The notes beneath the pieces were generated by a model. That model did not search any database, was not told the DNA's origin, and worked only from the letters and a program-made list of their open reading frames with translations. Source: Marinobacter shengliensis (GTDB lineage Bacteria; Pseudomonadota; Gammaproteobacteria; Pseudomonadales; Oleiphilaceae). Taken from it: DNA of 64,000 nt. The position numbers and the translations under genes are program-made. Positions within the stretch are counted from its first letter, which is position 1; each line of letters opens with the position of its first letter. This document shows positions 52,305 to 60,379 of this stretch, piece after piece. The stretch lies in the NCBI RefSeq assembly GCF_003007715.1, contig NZ_PXNO01000021.1:248001-312000 (forward strand), written 5' to 3'.

Positions 52305-52748
52305 ATGAATGACAATCAGCAATTCACACTCGTACAACCCTCGTTTTCTATGACTGAGCAAGCGTCGTTAAGCCTGCTCCAGGCTGCCGTCAACAAGGCG
52401 AGTGGGCTGGGCATCAAGGCGACGGTATCAATTGTGGATACGTCCGGGCGCCAGTTGGCGTTCATTAAAATGGCCGGGTCGTTCCTGGTGTCCTCCGAAC
52501 TGGCTCGGAAAAAAGCCACCACGGCCGCAGGTATGGGCGTTAACACGGTTGATCTGGAAAATATGCTCGCGTCGGCTCCCGCGAGAGTGCTTGAAGGCCT
52601 CACCAAGGCCGGTGAATTCACCGTGATTGGCGGCGGCGTGCCGCTGTACTGGGAAGGCGTTCTGGTAGGCGGCATTGGGGTATCTGGTGGCAGTGAAGAT
52701 GAGGACATTGAATGCGCCCTTTCTGCAGCGGAGGTCCTCGCGAGCTGA
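52305..52748 (+). CDS. GlcG/HbpS-family protein (DUF336)
   Basis: This 147-residue cytoplasmic protein is of the GlcG/HbpS (DUF336) family, whose members bind heme or other cofactors and recur in catabolic operons without an assigned reaction. Recognisable parts are AAVNKASGLGIKATVSIVDTSG, cited for its end VSIVDTSGR, RKKATTAAGMG and the glycine-rich VIGGGVPLYWEGVLVGGIGVSGG region. The ATG at 52305 is five bases after the stop of the DODA-like gene, so they are cotranscribed. It probably ends the phenol operon; no terminator was seen. Confidence 0.85.
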   Translation: MNDNQQFTLVQPSFSMTEQASLSLLQAAVNKASGLGIKATVSIVDTSGRQLAFIKMAGSFLVSSELARKKATTAAGMGVNTVDLENMLASAPARVLEGLTKAGEFTVIGGGVPLYWEGVLVGGIGVSGGSEDEDIECALSAAEVLAS

Positions 52749-52827
52749 CGGCGCTGCGGGCCTGATATACTCTGGGCTGCTGTCCCTGAACGCTCTCTGA
52801 CCAACGCCCTGACTGATCGAGGTTGCC

Positions 52828-53772
52828 GTGGTTGCTTTGAAGATTCTGATGATCGGTGCTGGTGGCATCGGAGGTTACTACGCCGCAAGGTTGGCTGACG
52901 CCGGTCACCAGGTTGTGCTGACGGCCCGTGGCGATCACCTTGAGGCATTGAGAGCAAAAGGCCTGACCGTAGATTATCAAGGGCAGGTTCTCCAGCATCG
53001 CCTCCCGGCCTGCGATCATCAGGAGCTCATTCGGGATTACCACCCGAATGATTTTGATCTGGTTGCCATTGCCCTCAAATCGACGGCGACCGGTGCCTTG
53101 ATGACGGAGCTTTCTGACTGGCTGTGTGCAGGCTCCGTTCCGGTGCTGTCTCTCCAGAATGGTATTGATAATGAACCCCTGATTGCCGAGGTGGTGGGCG
53201 AAGAACGTGTGCTCGGCGGCCTTGCGGTGCGCATTGGCGGCCACATAACCGAGCCGGGCAAGGTGTTCGCCGAAGGCGTGGCCCAGATCGTGATGGGCGC
53301 CTGGCCCATACCAAAAACTGACGACCTACGAGTGGAACTGCTCAAGACTTTGGCGTTGGCTTTTAACGAGGCGGGCATTCCCACCACCGTATCGGAAAAC
53401 ATCCGGTACGAACTCTGGCGCAAGCTGGTCATCAACAATGGAGTTAATCCGTTGTCAGCGCTCACTCATCTGGATACCCGCAGCCTGACTCATCACCCGG
53501 AGTTCGGCAAAGTGGTCTACGGCATGATGGCGGAAACGGTTAAGGCATCGGAAGCAGACGGGGTGAACCTGACACGGCAAGACCTGGATGACATGTTCGA
53601 GCTGATCAGCAACTTCAACGCCATCAAAACCTCCATGCTGGTGGACAACGAAAAAGGCCGTCCGCTGGAGCTGGACAGCATCGCCGGGGCCGTGCTGCGC
53701 CGGTGTGCGCAACTGGGTGTGGATGCGCCGTATACCTTTACTGTGAATGCCTTGCTGCGCCAGCAGCAATAG
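52828..53772 (+). CDS. panE: 2-dehydropantoate 2-reductase (PanE/ApbA family)
   Basis: This 314-residue NADPH-dependent ketopantoate reductase-like protein acts in pantothenate synthesis or on a related 2-oxo acid. The Rossmann motif ILMIGAGGIGGYYAARLADAG is at the start, and LSLQNGIDNE and the catalytic Lys in RYELWRKLVINNGVNPLSAL follow in the C-terminal domain. The start is GTG at 52828. Such genes are often paralogous, so the true substrate may differ. The next gene begins 10 nt after the stop in the same frame. Confidence 0.88.
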   Translation: MVALKILMIGAGGIGGYYAARLADAGHQVVLTARGDHLEALRAKGLTVDYQGQVLQHRLPACDHQELIRDYHPNDFDLVAIALKSTATGALMTELSDWLCAGSVPVLSLQNGIDNEPLIAEVVGEERVLGGLAVRIGGHITEPGKVFAEGVAQIVMGAWPIPKTDDLRVELLKTLALAFNEAGIPTTVSENIRYELWRKLVINNGVNPLSALTHLDTRSLTHHPEFGKVVYGMMAETVKASEADGVNLTRQDLDDMFELISNFNAIKTSMLVDNEKGRPLELDSIAGAVLRRCAQLGVDAPYTFTVNALLRQQQ

Positions 53773-53781
53773 GGCGACGTT

Positions 53782-54531
53782 ATGTTTGTCAAAACCAACA
53801 CCACCGGCTTTGCCGATGCATTAACCTGTGAGGCGGAGGGGCTGGAAAGCCTTCGCGAAGTGTTGGTGCAGGTTGGTGTGGAGCATCTGAGAATTCCGCA
53901 AGTGGCTGAGGTCGATCAGTACAAGCTGGTGATGACCCAGATCGTGTCGGTTGCTCCGGACGAAAGGGGCCAGGCCCTGCTCGGTGAGGGCCTGGCCCGA
54001 CTTCACCAGCAAGAGCGGGAACACTACGGCTGGGGCCGGGATAATTATATCGGTCTGTCACCACAGCCCAACGGGCTAACGGAATCCTGGGGGCAGTTCT
54101 TTGTCGACTATCGACTCCGGTACCAGGTCAGCCGGATTGCTGATCCGGTTATTAGAGAAAGATTTCAACGCGTTGTTGACCAAAGTAGCGCTGCGCTTAC
54201 CCGCTGGCTGGACAGTCACTGCAAGCACCCCAGCCTTCTGCATGGTGATTTGTGGCGTGGCAATGTGTTGTTCGATCACGACGGCCCCTGGCTGATTGAC
54301 CCTGCGGTCTATCAGGGTGACCGGGAAGCGGATATCGCAATGACAGAAATGTTTGGCGGCTTCGGTGCGGCCTTCTATCGCGCTTATGACAGTGTTTATC
54401 CTCGCTCGGAGGTCTATACCACCAAGCGCGAGATCTACAACCTCTACCATTACCTGAATCACTACAACCTGTTTGGTGCCGGTTATCTGGGGGGATGCGA
54501 ACGGGGTATGAAGGTAGTTGCGAGGATCTGA
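53782..54531 (+). CDS. Fructosamine kinase-like protein with short N-terminus
   Basis: This 249-residue protein belongs to the fructosamine/ketosamine-3-kinase family. HGDLWRGNVLFDHDGPWLIDPA contains the catalytic loop HGDLWRGN and the following metal-binding DPA. FFVDYRLRYQ and the Asp-rich YQGDREADIAM are also typical. It begins MFVKTN, where full-length relatives such as YniA have about 35 earlier residues forming the first strands and the glycine-containing nucleotide loop. An in-frame stop (panE TAG) lies four codons upstream, so a longer start is impossible. It may be a short subfamily or an N-terminally eroded gene. Confidence 0.82.
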   Translation: MFVKTNTTGFADALTCEAEGLESLREVLVQVGVEHLRIPQVAEVDQYKLVMTQIVSVAPDERGQALLGEGLARLHQQEREHYGWGRDNYIGLSPQPNGLTESWGQFFVDYRLRYQVSRIADPVIRERFQRVVDQSSAALTRWLDSHCKHPSLLHGDLWRGNVLFDHDGPWLIDPAVYQGDREADIAMTEMFGGFGAAFYRAYDSVYPRSEVYTTKREIYNLYHYLNHYNLFGAGYLGGCERGMKVVARI

Positions 54532-54603
54532 CCAGCAGACGCAACAACTGCGAGCAGATCAAAACGATAAGGTTCGACTACTTTTGACAACTGGAAGGTT
54601 CAA

Positions 54604-55488
54604 TTATTCCTTCGTGGGTTCGCTTGGTTCGGGCTCAGCTTTCTTGGCAGAAAAATCATTGTTCAGAAAAACCTCTGACAGAATGGCCTGCTCGATATAA
54701 CTGCGTTGCCCAGTGCGGGTGGGTAATCGGACGGTTAGGTGAATCTCTCCGGCGGCGGGAGCCTGGATAGTGACTCTGGGATCGACAGAGGGCACTTCCA
54801 GTCCTCGGGCCGTACCCACTTTGCTCATGTATTTGCGAGCGGTATCCAGGTACGACTCGCAGTGGCGGTTTGCGGCATTTAACAGGGCCTCCCGGGCCGC
54901 TGGCCAGTTGTCTTCACGTTTGAACGGCACAGTAAAAACGTGGAAATCCCAGTGGTCGGTGAAGCTCTCATTGGTGACTGGCTCCGATACAAACAACGCA
55001 TTGGGCAACACGATCATGCGCCCGGTGCGCTGATGGCTGGCCTTGCCGGGCCCAACTTCCAGCAGTGTGGTGGTCAGCAGGGTCTGGTCGATCACATCAC
55101 CCCGAAAATCCTTTACCTGAATACGATCGCCAATGCTGAATGAGCCGGCACCGCCTTTGAGAATGGAGCCGGACACACAAAGAATCAGTTCCTTGGTGGC
55201 CACCACAAACGCTACCGCGATGGCGACGATCGACAGCGCCAGGGAACGAAGCTGCTCGCCCCAGATAAAGACCAGGCCGAACACCGCCAGTAACACCAGT
55301 GCATTTCGGGAATTGACCAAGAGCCGGCCACGCAGCTCAGATGACGCCACGTTGCGCCGGATAACCCCTGCGATGACAACCCTCAGGGCAATCACACCAA
55401 GGATCAGGAGTGTGGTGCTGATTAGCAGTGGTAAGGCCGACTCCGGCAGGCTGAGGTTGTCTGGAAACCAGGCCAGGCTCTCGGGCAT
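54604..55488 (-). CDS. Mechanosensitive ion channel, MscS family
   Basis: This 294-residue inner-membrane channel opens on membrane tension to release osmolytes. Hydrophobic segments lie at about 17-40, 60-80 and 85-110. The pore-lining region and beta domain follow, with GSILKGGAGSFSIGDRIQVKDFRGDVID near 110-138 (the SFSIGDRIQV stretch is typical). The C-terminal cytoplasmic domain is short. It appears monocistronic; no function beyond osmotic protection is suggested by the neighbours. Confidence 0.9.
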   Translation of the reverse strand: MPESLAWFPDNLSLPESALPLLISTTLLILGVIALRVVIAGVIRRNVASSELRGRLLVNSRNALVLLAVFGLVFIWGEQLRSLALSIVAIAVAFVVATKELILCVSGSILKGGAGSFSIGDRIQVKDFRGDVIDQTLLTTTLLEVGPGKASHQRTGRMIVLPNALFVSEPVTNESFTDHWDFHVFTVPFKREDNWPAAREALLNAANRHCESYLDTARKYMSKVGTARGLEVPSVDPRVTIQAPAAGEIHLTVRLPTRTGQRSYIEQAILSEVFLNNDFSAKKAEPEPSEPTKE

Positions 55489-55544
55489 AGCTAGTATCCT
55501 TGGGCTATAAGCGGTTGATGGTTACCCGTGCTGAATGGTCGGGT

Positions 55545-56858
55545 TCACTCAAACGAAACCCGAGCACCCGCCAACATCAGATTCGAACGGCTACCCGCCC
55601 GCTCCATAACAGCGAGTTTGTAGGAAGCGTCCTCTTTGAACGCTTTGGCGTGTTCACTGGGGATGTCCGCTGCGGTAGGTATATCTGCCTTCAGAGGATT
55701 CACTGGCCGTCCATTCACATGCAGCTCAAAATGCAGGTGAGGGCCGGTGCTGCGCCCGGTGTTGCCAGACAGCGCAATTCTCTCACCCCGCTGAATGGAC
55801 TGCCCTTTCTTGACCAGAATCTTGTGCAGATGCAGGTAACGGGTTTTGTAAGCGTTGCCGTGGTCGATGTCGATGTACTTGCCTGCGAAAGGATGGTTAC
55901 CTACGCGCTGCACAATGCCATCGCCGGTACTGAAAATGGGGGTGCCAACGGGGGTGGCCAGATCAACGCCGTTGTGTGGGGCGATTCGCTTGGTGACCGG
56001 GTGCTTGCGGTTCGGATTGAAGTGGGAACTGACCCGGTAAGGCGTCTGGGTGGGCCAGCGGCGAAACGCGGGCAGCACACTTTTGCCGTTTTGGTCGTAG
56101 TAATTGCCGTCCTCAAACCGGAATGCGGTGTGTGTGCGGCTCCCCCGCTTCAGCGAAACCGCTTCAACCCGGGTTTTACCGGTGCTTTGATCATCGGTCA
56201 TTTCATGGCTGATGATTACGGCAAACTGGTCGCCGGCACGTAAATCCCGCCGGAAATTCAGGCGGTGTTCAAGCAACTGGTTGACCGAGGCAATCTGGTG
56301 CGCGGTGAGCCCGGCTTTTACCGCAGAAACGTAGAAGCTGCCTTCAATGGAACCTCTTAGCACTTCAGACACCCAGTGAGTGTCTGCTTCCATCCGGCGG
56401 TATTCGAACTGGTCATCGTCTGTGCGGGTGTAGAAAACGGTGCGGGCGGAATCAAGCACAAGGGCAAGCTCGGTGAACCTGTCCTGATCGTCAAAGGTCA
56501 GCCGCAGCTGGGTGCCGGGTTGCAGGGTTTCCAGGGCCAGGTATTCCACATCCGTTTCCATGATTCTGTACAGATCAGACGTGGGTGCCCCGTAGCGGCT
56601 GAAAATACTGCTCAGGGTATCGCCGGGCTGAACTTCGTGGTGCTGGGTGCGGGTATCTGAACGGGATTCGGCAAGCGTATCGGGCAGCGTCTCAACGCTG
56701 GCAGAGGGATCTGTAGGGGTAACCAGGGGCTCAACCGGAAGGGCGGGTATCTTCGCGGATGAGCTTTGTGTGGACCAGAAGCTGGCGATCAACACCATGA
56801 GCACGGTGATGCCAAGCAGCACCTTGTGAGTTGGAGTGAATGCCTGTTGCTTTGCCAT
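55545..56858 (-). CDS. M23-family peptidoglycan endopeptidase (MepM/ShyA-like)
   Basis: This 437-residue murein hydrolase is anchored by an N-terminal membrane segment at about 13-30. A LysM/OapA-like cell-wall domain (HHEVQPGDTLSSIFSRYG) lies at about 72-120, then a linker domain. The LytM domain at about 290-400 has zinc ligands in HNGVDLATPVGTP, HLHK and HLHFELHVNG. It cuts peptide crosslinks during cell-wall growth. It lies downstream of the P450 gene on the same strand but with a 130-nt gap, so it is probably a separate unit. Confidence 0.94.
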   Translation of the reverse strand: MAKQQAFTPTHKVLLGITVLMVLIASFWSTQSSSAKIPALPVEPLVTPTDPSASVETLPDTLAESRSDTRTQHHEVQPGDTLSSIFSRYGAPTSDLYRIMETDVEYLALETLQPGTQLRLTFDDQDRFTELALVLDSARTVFYTRTDDDQFEYRRMEADTHWVSEVLRGSIEGSFYVSAVKAGLTAHQIASVNQLLEHRLNFRRDLRAGDQFAVIISHEMTDDQSTGKTRVEAVSLKRGSRTHTAFRFEDGNYYDQNGKSVLPAFRRWPTQTPYRVSSHFNPNRKHPVTKRIAPHNGVDLATPVGTPIFSTGDGIVQRVGNHPFAGKYIDIDHGNAYKTRYLHLHKILVKKGQSIQRGERIALSGNTGRSTGPHLHFELHVNGRPVNPLKADIPTAADIPSEHAKAFKEDASYKLAVMERAGSRSNLMLAGARVSFE

Positions 56859-56988
56859 CGTTCAATAAACCCCGCTCGCCCTGAAACCGTTCCGACAAGC
56901 TTTAAACCTGATTGCGTACTGCACGCCCTGCGGGCCTGCTCCGAAAGCAGTTTAACAGGTGATGCCCATCCGGTGTTAACCCTCCTGG

Positions 56989-58398
56989 TCAGGGCTTGGC
57001 GGAGAGTTTTACCGTCATCGCACTGTAGCCGCGTACAAAATTGGACTGAACGTACTCGGGCTCTGCCAAAACTTCAATACGGTCAAAGCGTTTCAGTATT
57101 TCCTCCCATAAGATCCTGAGCTGCAATTCTGCCAGGCGGTTACCCATGCAGCGGTGCACGCCGAAACCGAAGGAAAGATGCTTACGCACGTTTTTCCGAT
57201 CAATAATGAACTGGTCCGGGTCTTGCTCGAAGGCCCGCTCATCCCGATTGCCCGAGGCGTACCACATAACCACCTTGTCACCCTGTTTGATGGTCTGGCC
57301 GTTGAGTGTTACGTCCTGTTTGGCCACTCGGCGCATGTAGGCCAGGGGTGTTTGCCAGCGGATGATTTCCGACACCATATTGGGAATCAGCTCGGGATTC
57401 TGTTTGAGTTTTGTGAACTCGTCCGGAAACTGGTTAAGCGCCAGCACGCCGCCGGTCATGGAATTACGGGTGGTGTCGTTGCCGCCAATGATCAGCAGCA
57501 CCATATTGCCCATAAACTCCATGGGGCGATTGATCATATCTCGGGTGTCCTCGTTGGCCAGCAGCAAGCTGATCAGATCGAATCCGGTTTCTTCGCCGGC
57601 CGCTTTCCGTGCCTCCTTTTCTCGCCACAACAACGACATCTGCTGCGCCATATCGGCGGCCGCCCGGAAAAACTCGTCACGGTTGGCGTGCCCTCCGGTG
57701 GATTCCGGGGCGCCGGAGGCCACATCCGACCAGTAAGCGAGTTTGTGACGTAGCTCGAAGGGGAAATCGAACAGGGTGGCCAGCATACGGGAAGTGAGTT
57801 CAACCGATACCCGTTGTACCCAGTCAAAGGGTTCGTCCACCGGCAGCTGGTCCAGCACATCGGCTGTGCGGCTGCGAATCAGCGCCTCCATTTGCGCCAG
57901 GTTTTTCGGTGCTACCACACCCTGCACAGCCTGGCGCTGGGCATCGTGCCTGGGTGGGTCCATGGCAATAAAGGTTTCGATTTCCAGCCCTTCAGGCTGG
58001 GGGCCAATGGAAATGATGGGCTCGGCGGAGAACAGGTCATGGCGGGTATCCACAAACATGATGTCCTCGTAGCGGGTGATCGACCAGAACGGGCCGAACG
58101 GGCTCTGTTTCTGGAAGTGCACCGGGCACTCATCCCGCAACCGCTTGAAATAGGAAACCCAGAGGCCTTGCCGGTACAGAAACGGATTGCTCAGGTCGAT
58201 GTCTTGTAACGCAAGAGTGGATACATCGGGTAATGGGACTTCATTGAACACCGGCACTTCGCGGCTCCTGCCGGTACGCTGCTTGATGCTCTGAATAGCA
58301 TGAGCGCCACGGACTTGCCAATGAACAGGAATAACCGCCGCAGCCTTATCCATAACCGGCTTCAGGGCAGGCTCAATCAGTGAATTCAGCAGGTTCAT
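56989..58398 (-). CDS. cyp153A: Cytochrome P450 alkane hydroxylase, CYP153 family
   Basis: This 469-residue soluble P450 oxidises the terminal carbon of medium-chain alkanes or fatty acids. The heme-binding loop FGFGVHRCMGNRLAELQ near residue 415 holds the axial Cys, and the I-helix LLIIGGNDTTRNSM carries the acid-threonine pair. LEIETFIAMDPPRHDAQR and MVSEIIRWQTPLAYMRRVAK are CYP153 blocks. Family resemblance to Marinobacter CYP153A is strong. The ferredoxin gene lies just upstream in the same unit. No ferredoxin reductase follows, and the next gene on the strand is a murein hydrolase. Confidence 0.95.
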   Translation of the reverse strand: MNLLNSLIEPALKPVMDKAAAVIPVHWQVRGAHAIQSIKQRTGRSREVPVFNEVPLPDVSTLALQDIDLSNPFLYRQGLWVSYFKRLRDECPVHFQKQSPFGPFWSITRYEDIMFVDTRHDLFSAEPIISIGPQPEGLEIETFIAMDPPRHDAQRQAVQGVVAPKNLAQMEALIRSRTADVLDQLPVDEPFDWVQRVSVELTSRMLATLFDFPFELRHKLAYWSDVASGAPESTGGHANRDEFFRAAADMAQQMSLLWREKEARKAAGEETGFDLISLLLANEDTRDMINRPMEFMGNMVLLIIGGNDTTRNSMTGGVLALNQFPDEFTKLKQNPELIPNMVSEIIRWQTPLAYMRRVAKQDVTLNGQTIKQGDKVVMWYASGNRDERAFEQDPDQFIIDRKNVRKHLSFGFGVHRCMGNRLAELQLRILWEEILKRFDRIEVLAEPEYVQSNFVRGYSAMTVKLSAKP

Positions 58399-58473
58399 AG
58401 GATACCTCGGTTAACACAGTTGTTTCGTTATTGCCGGCGCGGGTAAGCCGACATGCAGCAGAGTTCTTGTGGA

Positions 58474-58794
58474 TTACATCTGAAACTCGGGCAGGCGCAC
58501 GATCAGGCCATCCAGGGCCTCCGAGACGGTGATCTGACAAGACAGGCGTGAGGTATCGGCTTTTTCGGGCGTGAGACCCAGCATGCCCTGCTCATCGGCG
58601 TTGATGTTGCCGGTGGCCTGAATCCAGTCGTGATCAACAATTACATGGCAGGTGCCACAGGCGCAGGCGCCGCCACAATCCGCGTCTATTCCCGGGATGC
58701 CGTTATCAACGGCGGTCTGCATCAGCGTTTGGCCTGCGGCAATCTCGACCACATGTGCGGCACCGTTGTGTTCAATAAATGTAATCTGACCCAT
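58474..58794 (-). CDS. Adrenodoxin-type [2Fe-2S] ferredoxin of the P450 system
   Basis: This 106-residue ferredoxin delivers single electrons to the P450. Cluster ligands are in CGGACACGTCHVIVDHDW near residue 39, with the last Cys in SRLSCQITV. It lies 75 nt upstream of the CYP153 gene on the same strand and is divergent from the AraC regulator. The reductase that feeds it is not in the window. Confidence 0.94.
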   Translation of the reverse strand: MGQITFIEHNGAAHVVEIAAGQTLMQTAVDNGIPGIDADCGGACACGTCHVIVDHDWIQATGNINADEQGMLGLTPEKADTSRLSCQITVSEALDGLIVRLPEFQM

Positions 58795-58953
58795 ACGCGT
58801 TTCACCTCTGTTGTTTTTGGAGTGGTTTCAGTGGAAGCCAGATTACGATCAGCGATGTTCGGGTGGCAGGTCATTAATTGACAGCGAGGGGTCATTTAAA
58901 GACACTCAAGGTGTGCGCCGGTCTTCAGGCGCTCACTCAAGGACACAAGAATA

Positions 58954-59991
58954 ATGATGCGCGACATTGACCTGAGCCAGCCGTGTATTCCCTCCAATTA
59001 CAGCCGACTGATTGCCCGGGAGTTGGCTTTACAAACCCGCGATGTCCCGGATTTGCTGGCGATGACCCAGCTGACAGTGGATCAGTTTCTGCAGGAGGAC
59101 ACTCTGCTGACCCCGCAACAGCAATTGCAGATACTGGATAACAGTTTGCAGCTGGCTAATGACGATACCTTCGGATTGCGCCTGGGCCGGCGGCTGACGT
59201 CGCCTACCCACGGTGCCATGGGGTTTCTGGTCAACAGCAGCCCGGACCTGCTGACTGCCATTCGGGCTTTTCAGGTCTTCCTGCCAACCCGCATGAACCT
59301 GGCCCGCCTTGAGATGGCCGCCAGGGACAACTGGTTGGAGGTGACTTGCCGCTTTCATGTGGAATTGTCGGAATCACTTTTAAAGGTTCTGAGTGAGAGC
59401 TTTGCGGTGATCTTCTTTGATTGTGCGGAATTTATTGTGGGCCGACCGGTGGGGGAGGTGGTATGCGGGTTTCTGCACAAGGAGCCTGGGTACAGCCATT
59501 GCTACGCGGACTACATTCCGGGTTCGATAACGTTTGGCGCAACCTCACTCGCGCTGAACATTCCGCTCGACGTGTGCAAGGTGCCCAATGCGTCCGCCAA
59601 CCATGAGAACTACATGATGGCGCTGAAGCAGTGTGAATGCATGCTGGCGCAATTGCAGTCCGACCGTGAGAGCTGCAAATACCGGGTACAGAAAATGATG
59701 CTGTCTCATCCGCCCGGGGTGTTGACTGAAGAAGAGGCCGCCGCCGCGCTGTTTATCTGCAAGCGCACGTTGGCGAGAAGATTGAAAGCGGAAGGCGCCA
59801 GTTTTCGGCAATTGAGAGACGGCATTTTGTCGCAGCAGGCGATAGGCTATCTGCGGGACAGCTCGGTGTCCGTCGAGGCCATTGCGGAGTTGCTGAATTA
59901 TCACGACAGCGCGAATTTCCGGCGGGCATTCAAGCGGTGGTTTGGCGTTACACCGGACCAATATCGACGTCGTAGTGCATCGCAAACATGA
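58954..59991 (+). CDS. AraC-family regulator, probable activator of the CYP153 operon
   Basis: This 345-residue regulator has an N-terminal arabinose-binding-like domain of the OruR type at about 20-200 (LGRRLTSPTHGAMGFLVNSSPDL in part) and a C-terminal HTH_18 domain at about 240-340. The latter contains EEAAAALFICKRTLARRLK and the second helix-turn-helix EAIAELLNYHDSANFRRAF. It is divergently transcribed from the ferredoxin-P450 pair across about 160 bp, the arrangement seen for alkane-responsive regulators. The inducer is inferred, not shown. Confidence 0.9.
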   Translation: MMRDIDLSQPCIPSNYSRLIARELALQTRDVPDLLAMTQLTVDQFLQEDTLLTPQQQLQILDNSLQLANDDTFGLRLGRRLTSPTHGAMGFLVNSSPDLLTAIRAFQVFLPTRMNLARLEMAARDNWLEVTCRFHVELSESLLKVLSESFAVIFFDCAEFIVGRPVGEVVCGFLHKEPGYSHCYADYIPGSITFGATSLALNIPLDVCKVPNASANHENYMMALKQCECMLAQLQSDRESCKYRVQKMMLSHPPGVLTEEEAAAALFICKRTLARRLKAEGASFRQLRDGILSQQAIGYLRDSSVSVEAIAELLNYHDSANFRRAFKRWFGVTPDQYRRRSASQT

Positions 59992-60021
59992 TCTGTGGCC
60001 AGAGGTATTGGGCGCTTTGCT

Positions 60022-60270
60022 TCAGGCCAGGCAAATACGATAACGAATGACGCCGTTATCTTCTTCGTGGACCGATTCAATCTGGTGGCCGGTGATCTCG
60101 CACAGGGCCTGCAAATCGCGGCGGCCACTGACGTCATCCGCCAGGAATTCCACCCGGGTGCCACTGGGCAGCCCCTGGGTGCGTTTCTTGAAGCGCAAAA
60201 CCGGAAGCGGGCATACCAGACCGACAGCGTCGATCCGGTATACCTCTGCCTGGTCAGTCAAGGCGCACAC
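60022..60270 (-). CDS. TusA/YedF-like sulfur carrier protein
   Basis: This protein of about 82 residues has a TusA-like fold. The motif VGLVCPLPVLRFKK (Cys-Pro-Leu-Pro) marks the sulfur-carrying Cys. No ATG exists in frame, so the start must be GTG 60270 (preferred, AAGGCAG ahead), TTG 60261 or TTG 60306. The 5' end overlaps the 41-residue ORF before it, and both follow the formate dehydrogenase gamma gene. TusA-family proteins help sulfur transfer for molybdenum cofactor enzymes, which would suit a formate dehydrogenase operon. That link is inferred. Confidence 0.8.
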   Translation of the reverse strand: MCALTDQAEVYRIDAVGLVCPLPVLRFKKRTQGLPSGTRVEFLADDVSGRRDLQALCEITGHQIESVHEEDNGVIRYRICLA

Positions 60271-60379
60271 TCGTGGAACTGCCTTGTTCCGCAGAGGACC
60301 AGCCAAACTGGTTCAGTACCACGGGCGCACAAAAGGCAATGACCAGGGCCACGACAAACGCGGCTGCCATAACTTTCAT
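60254..60379 (-). CDS. Small membrane protein of 41 residues coupled to formate dehydrogenase gamma
   Basis: The ATG at 60379 overlaps the gamma-subunit stop as ATGA and is preceded by a strong AAAGGGGG site, so the ORF is very likely translated. The product begins MKVMAAAFVVALVIAFCAPV, a hydrophobic segment of about 20 residues forming either one membrane span or a signal peptide, followed by a short polar tail ending SVRLD. I do not recognise a family. Position implies a role in, or attachment to, the membrane-bound formate dehydrogenase. It may simply be too short for gene callers. Confidence 0.65.
   Translation of the reverse strand: MKVMAAAFVVALVIAFCAPVVLNQFGWSSAEQGSSTSVRLD

Noticed and set aside
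30324-52748. Horizontal transfer of the phenol region as an island
   Set aside because: Base composition and codon style look like the flanks by eye, and there are no integrase, transposase, tRNA or direct repeats at the edges. Transfer cannot be excluded but has no support here.
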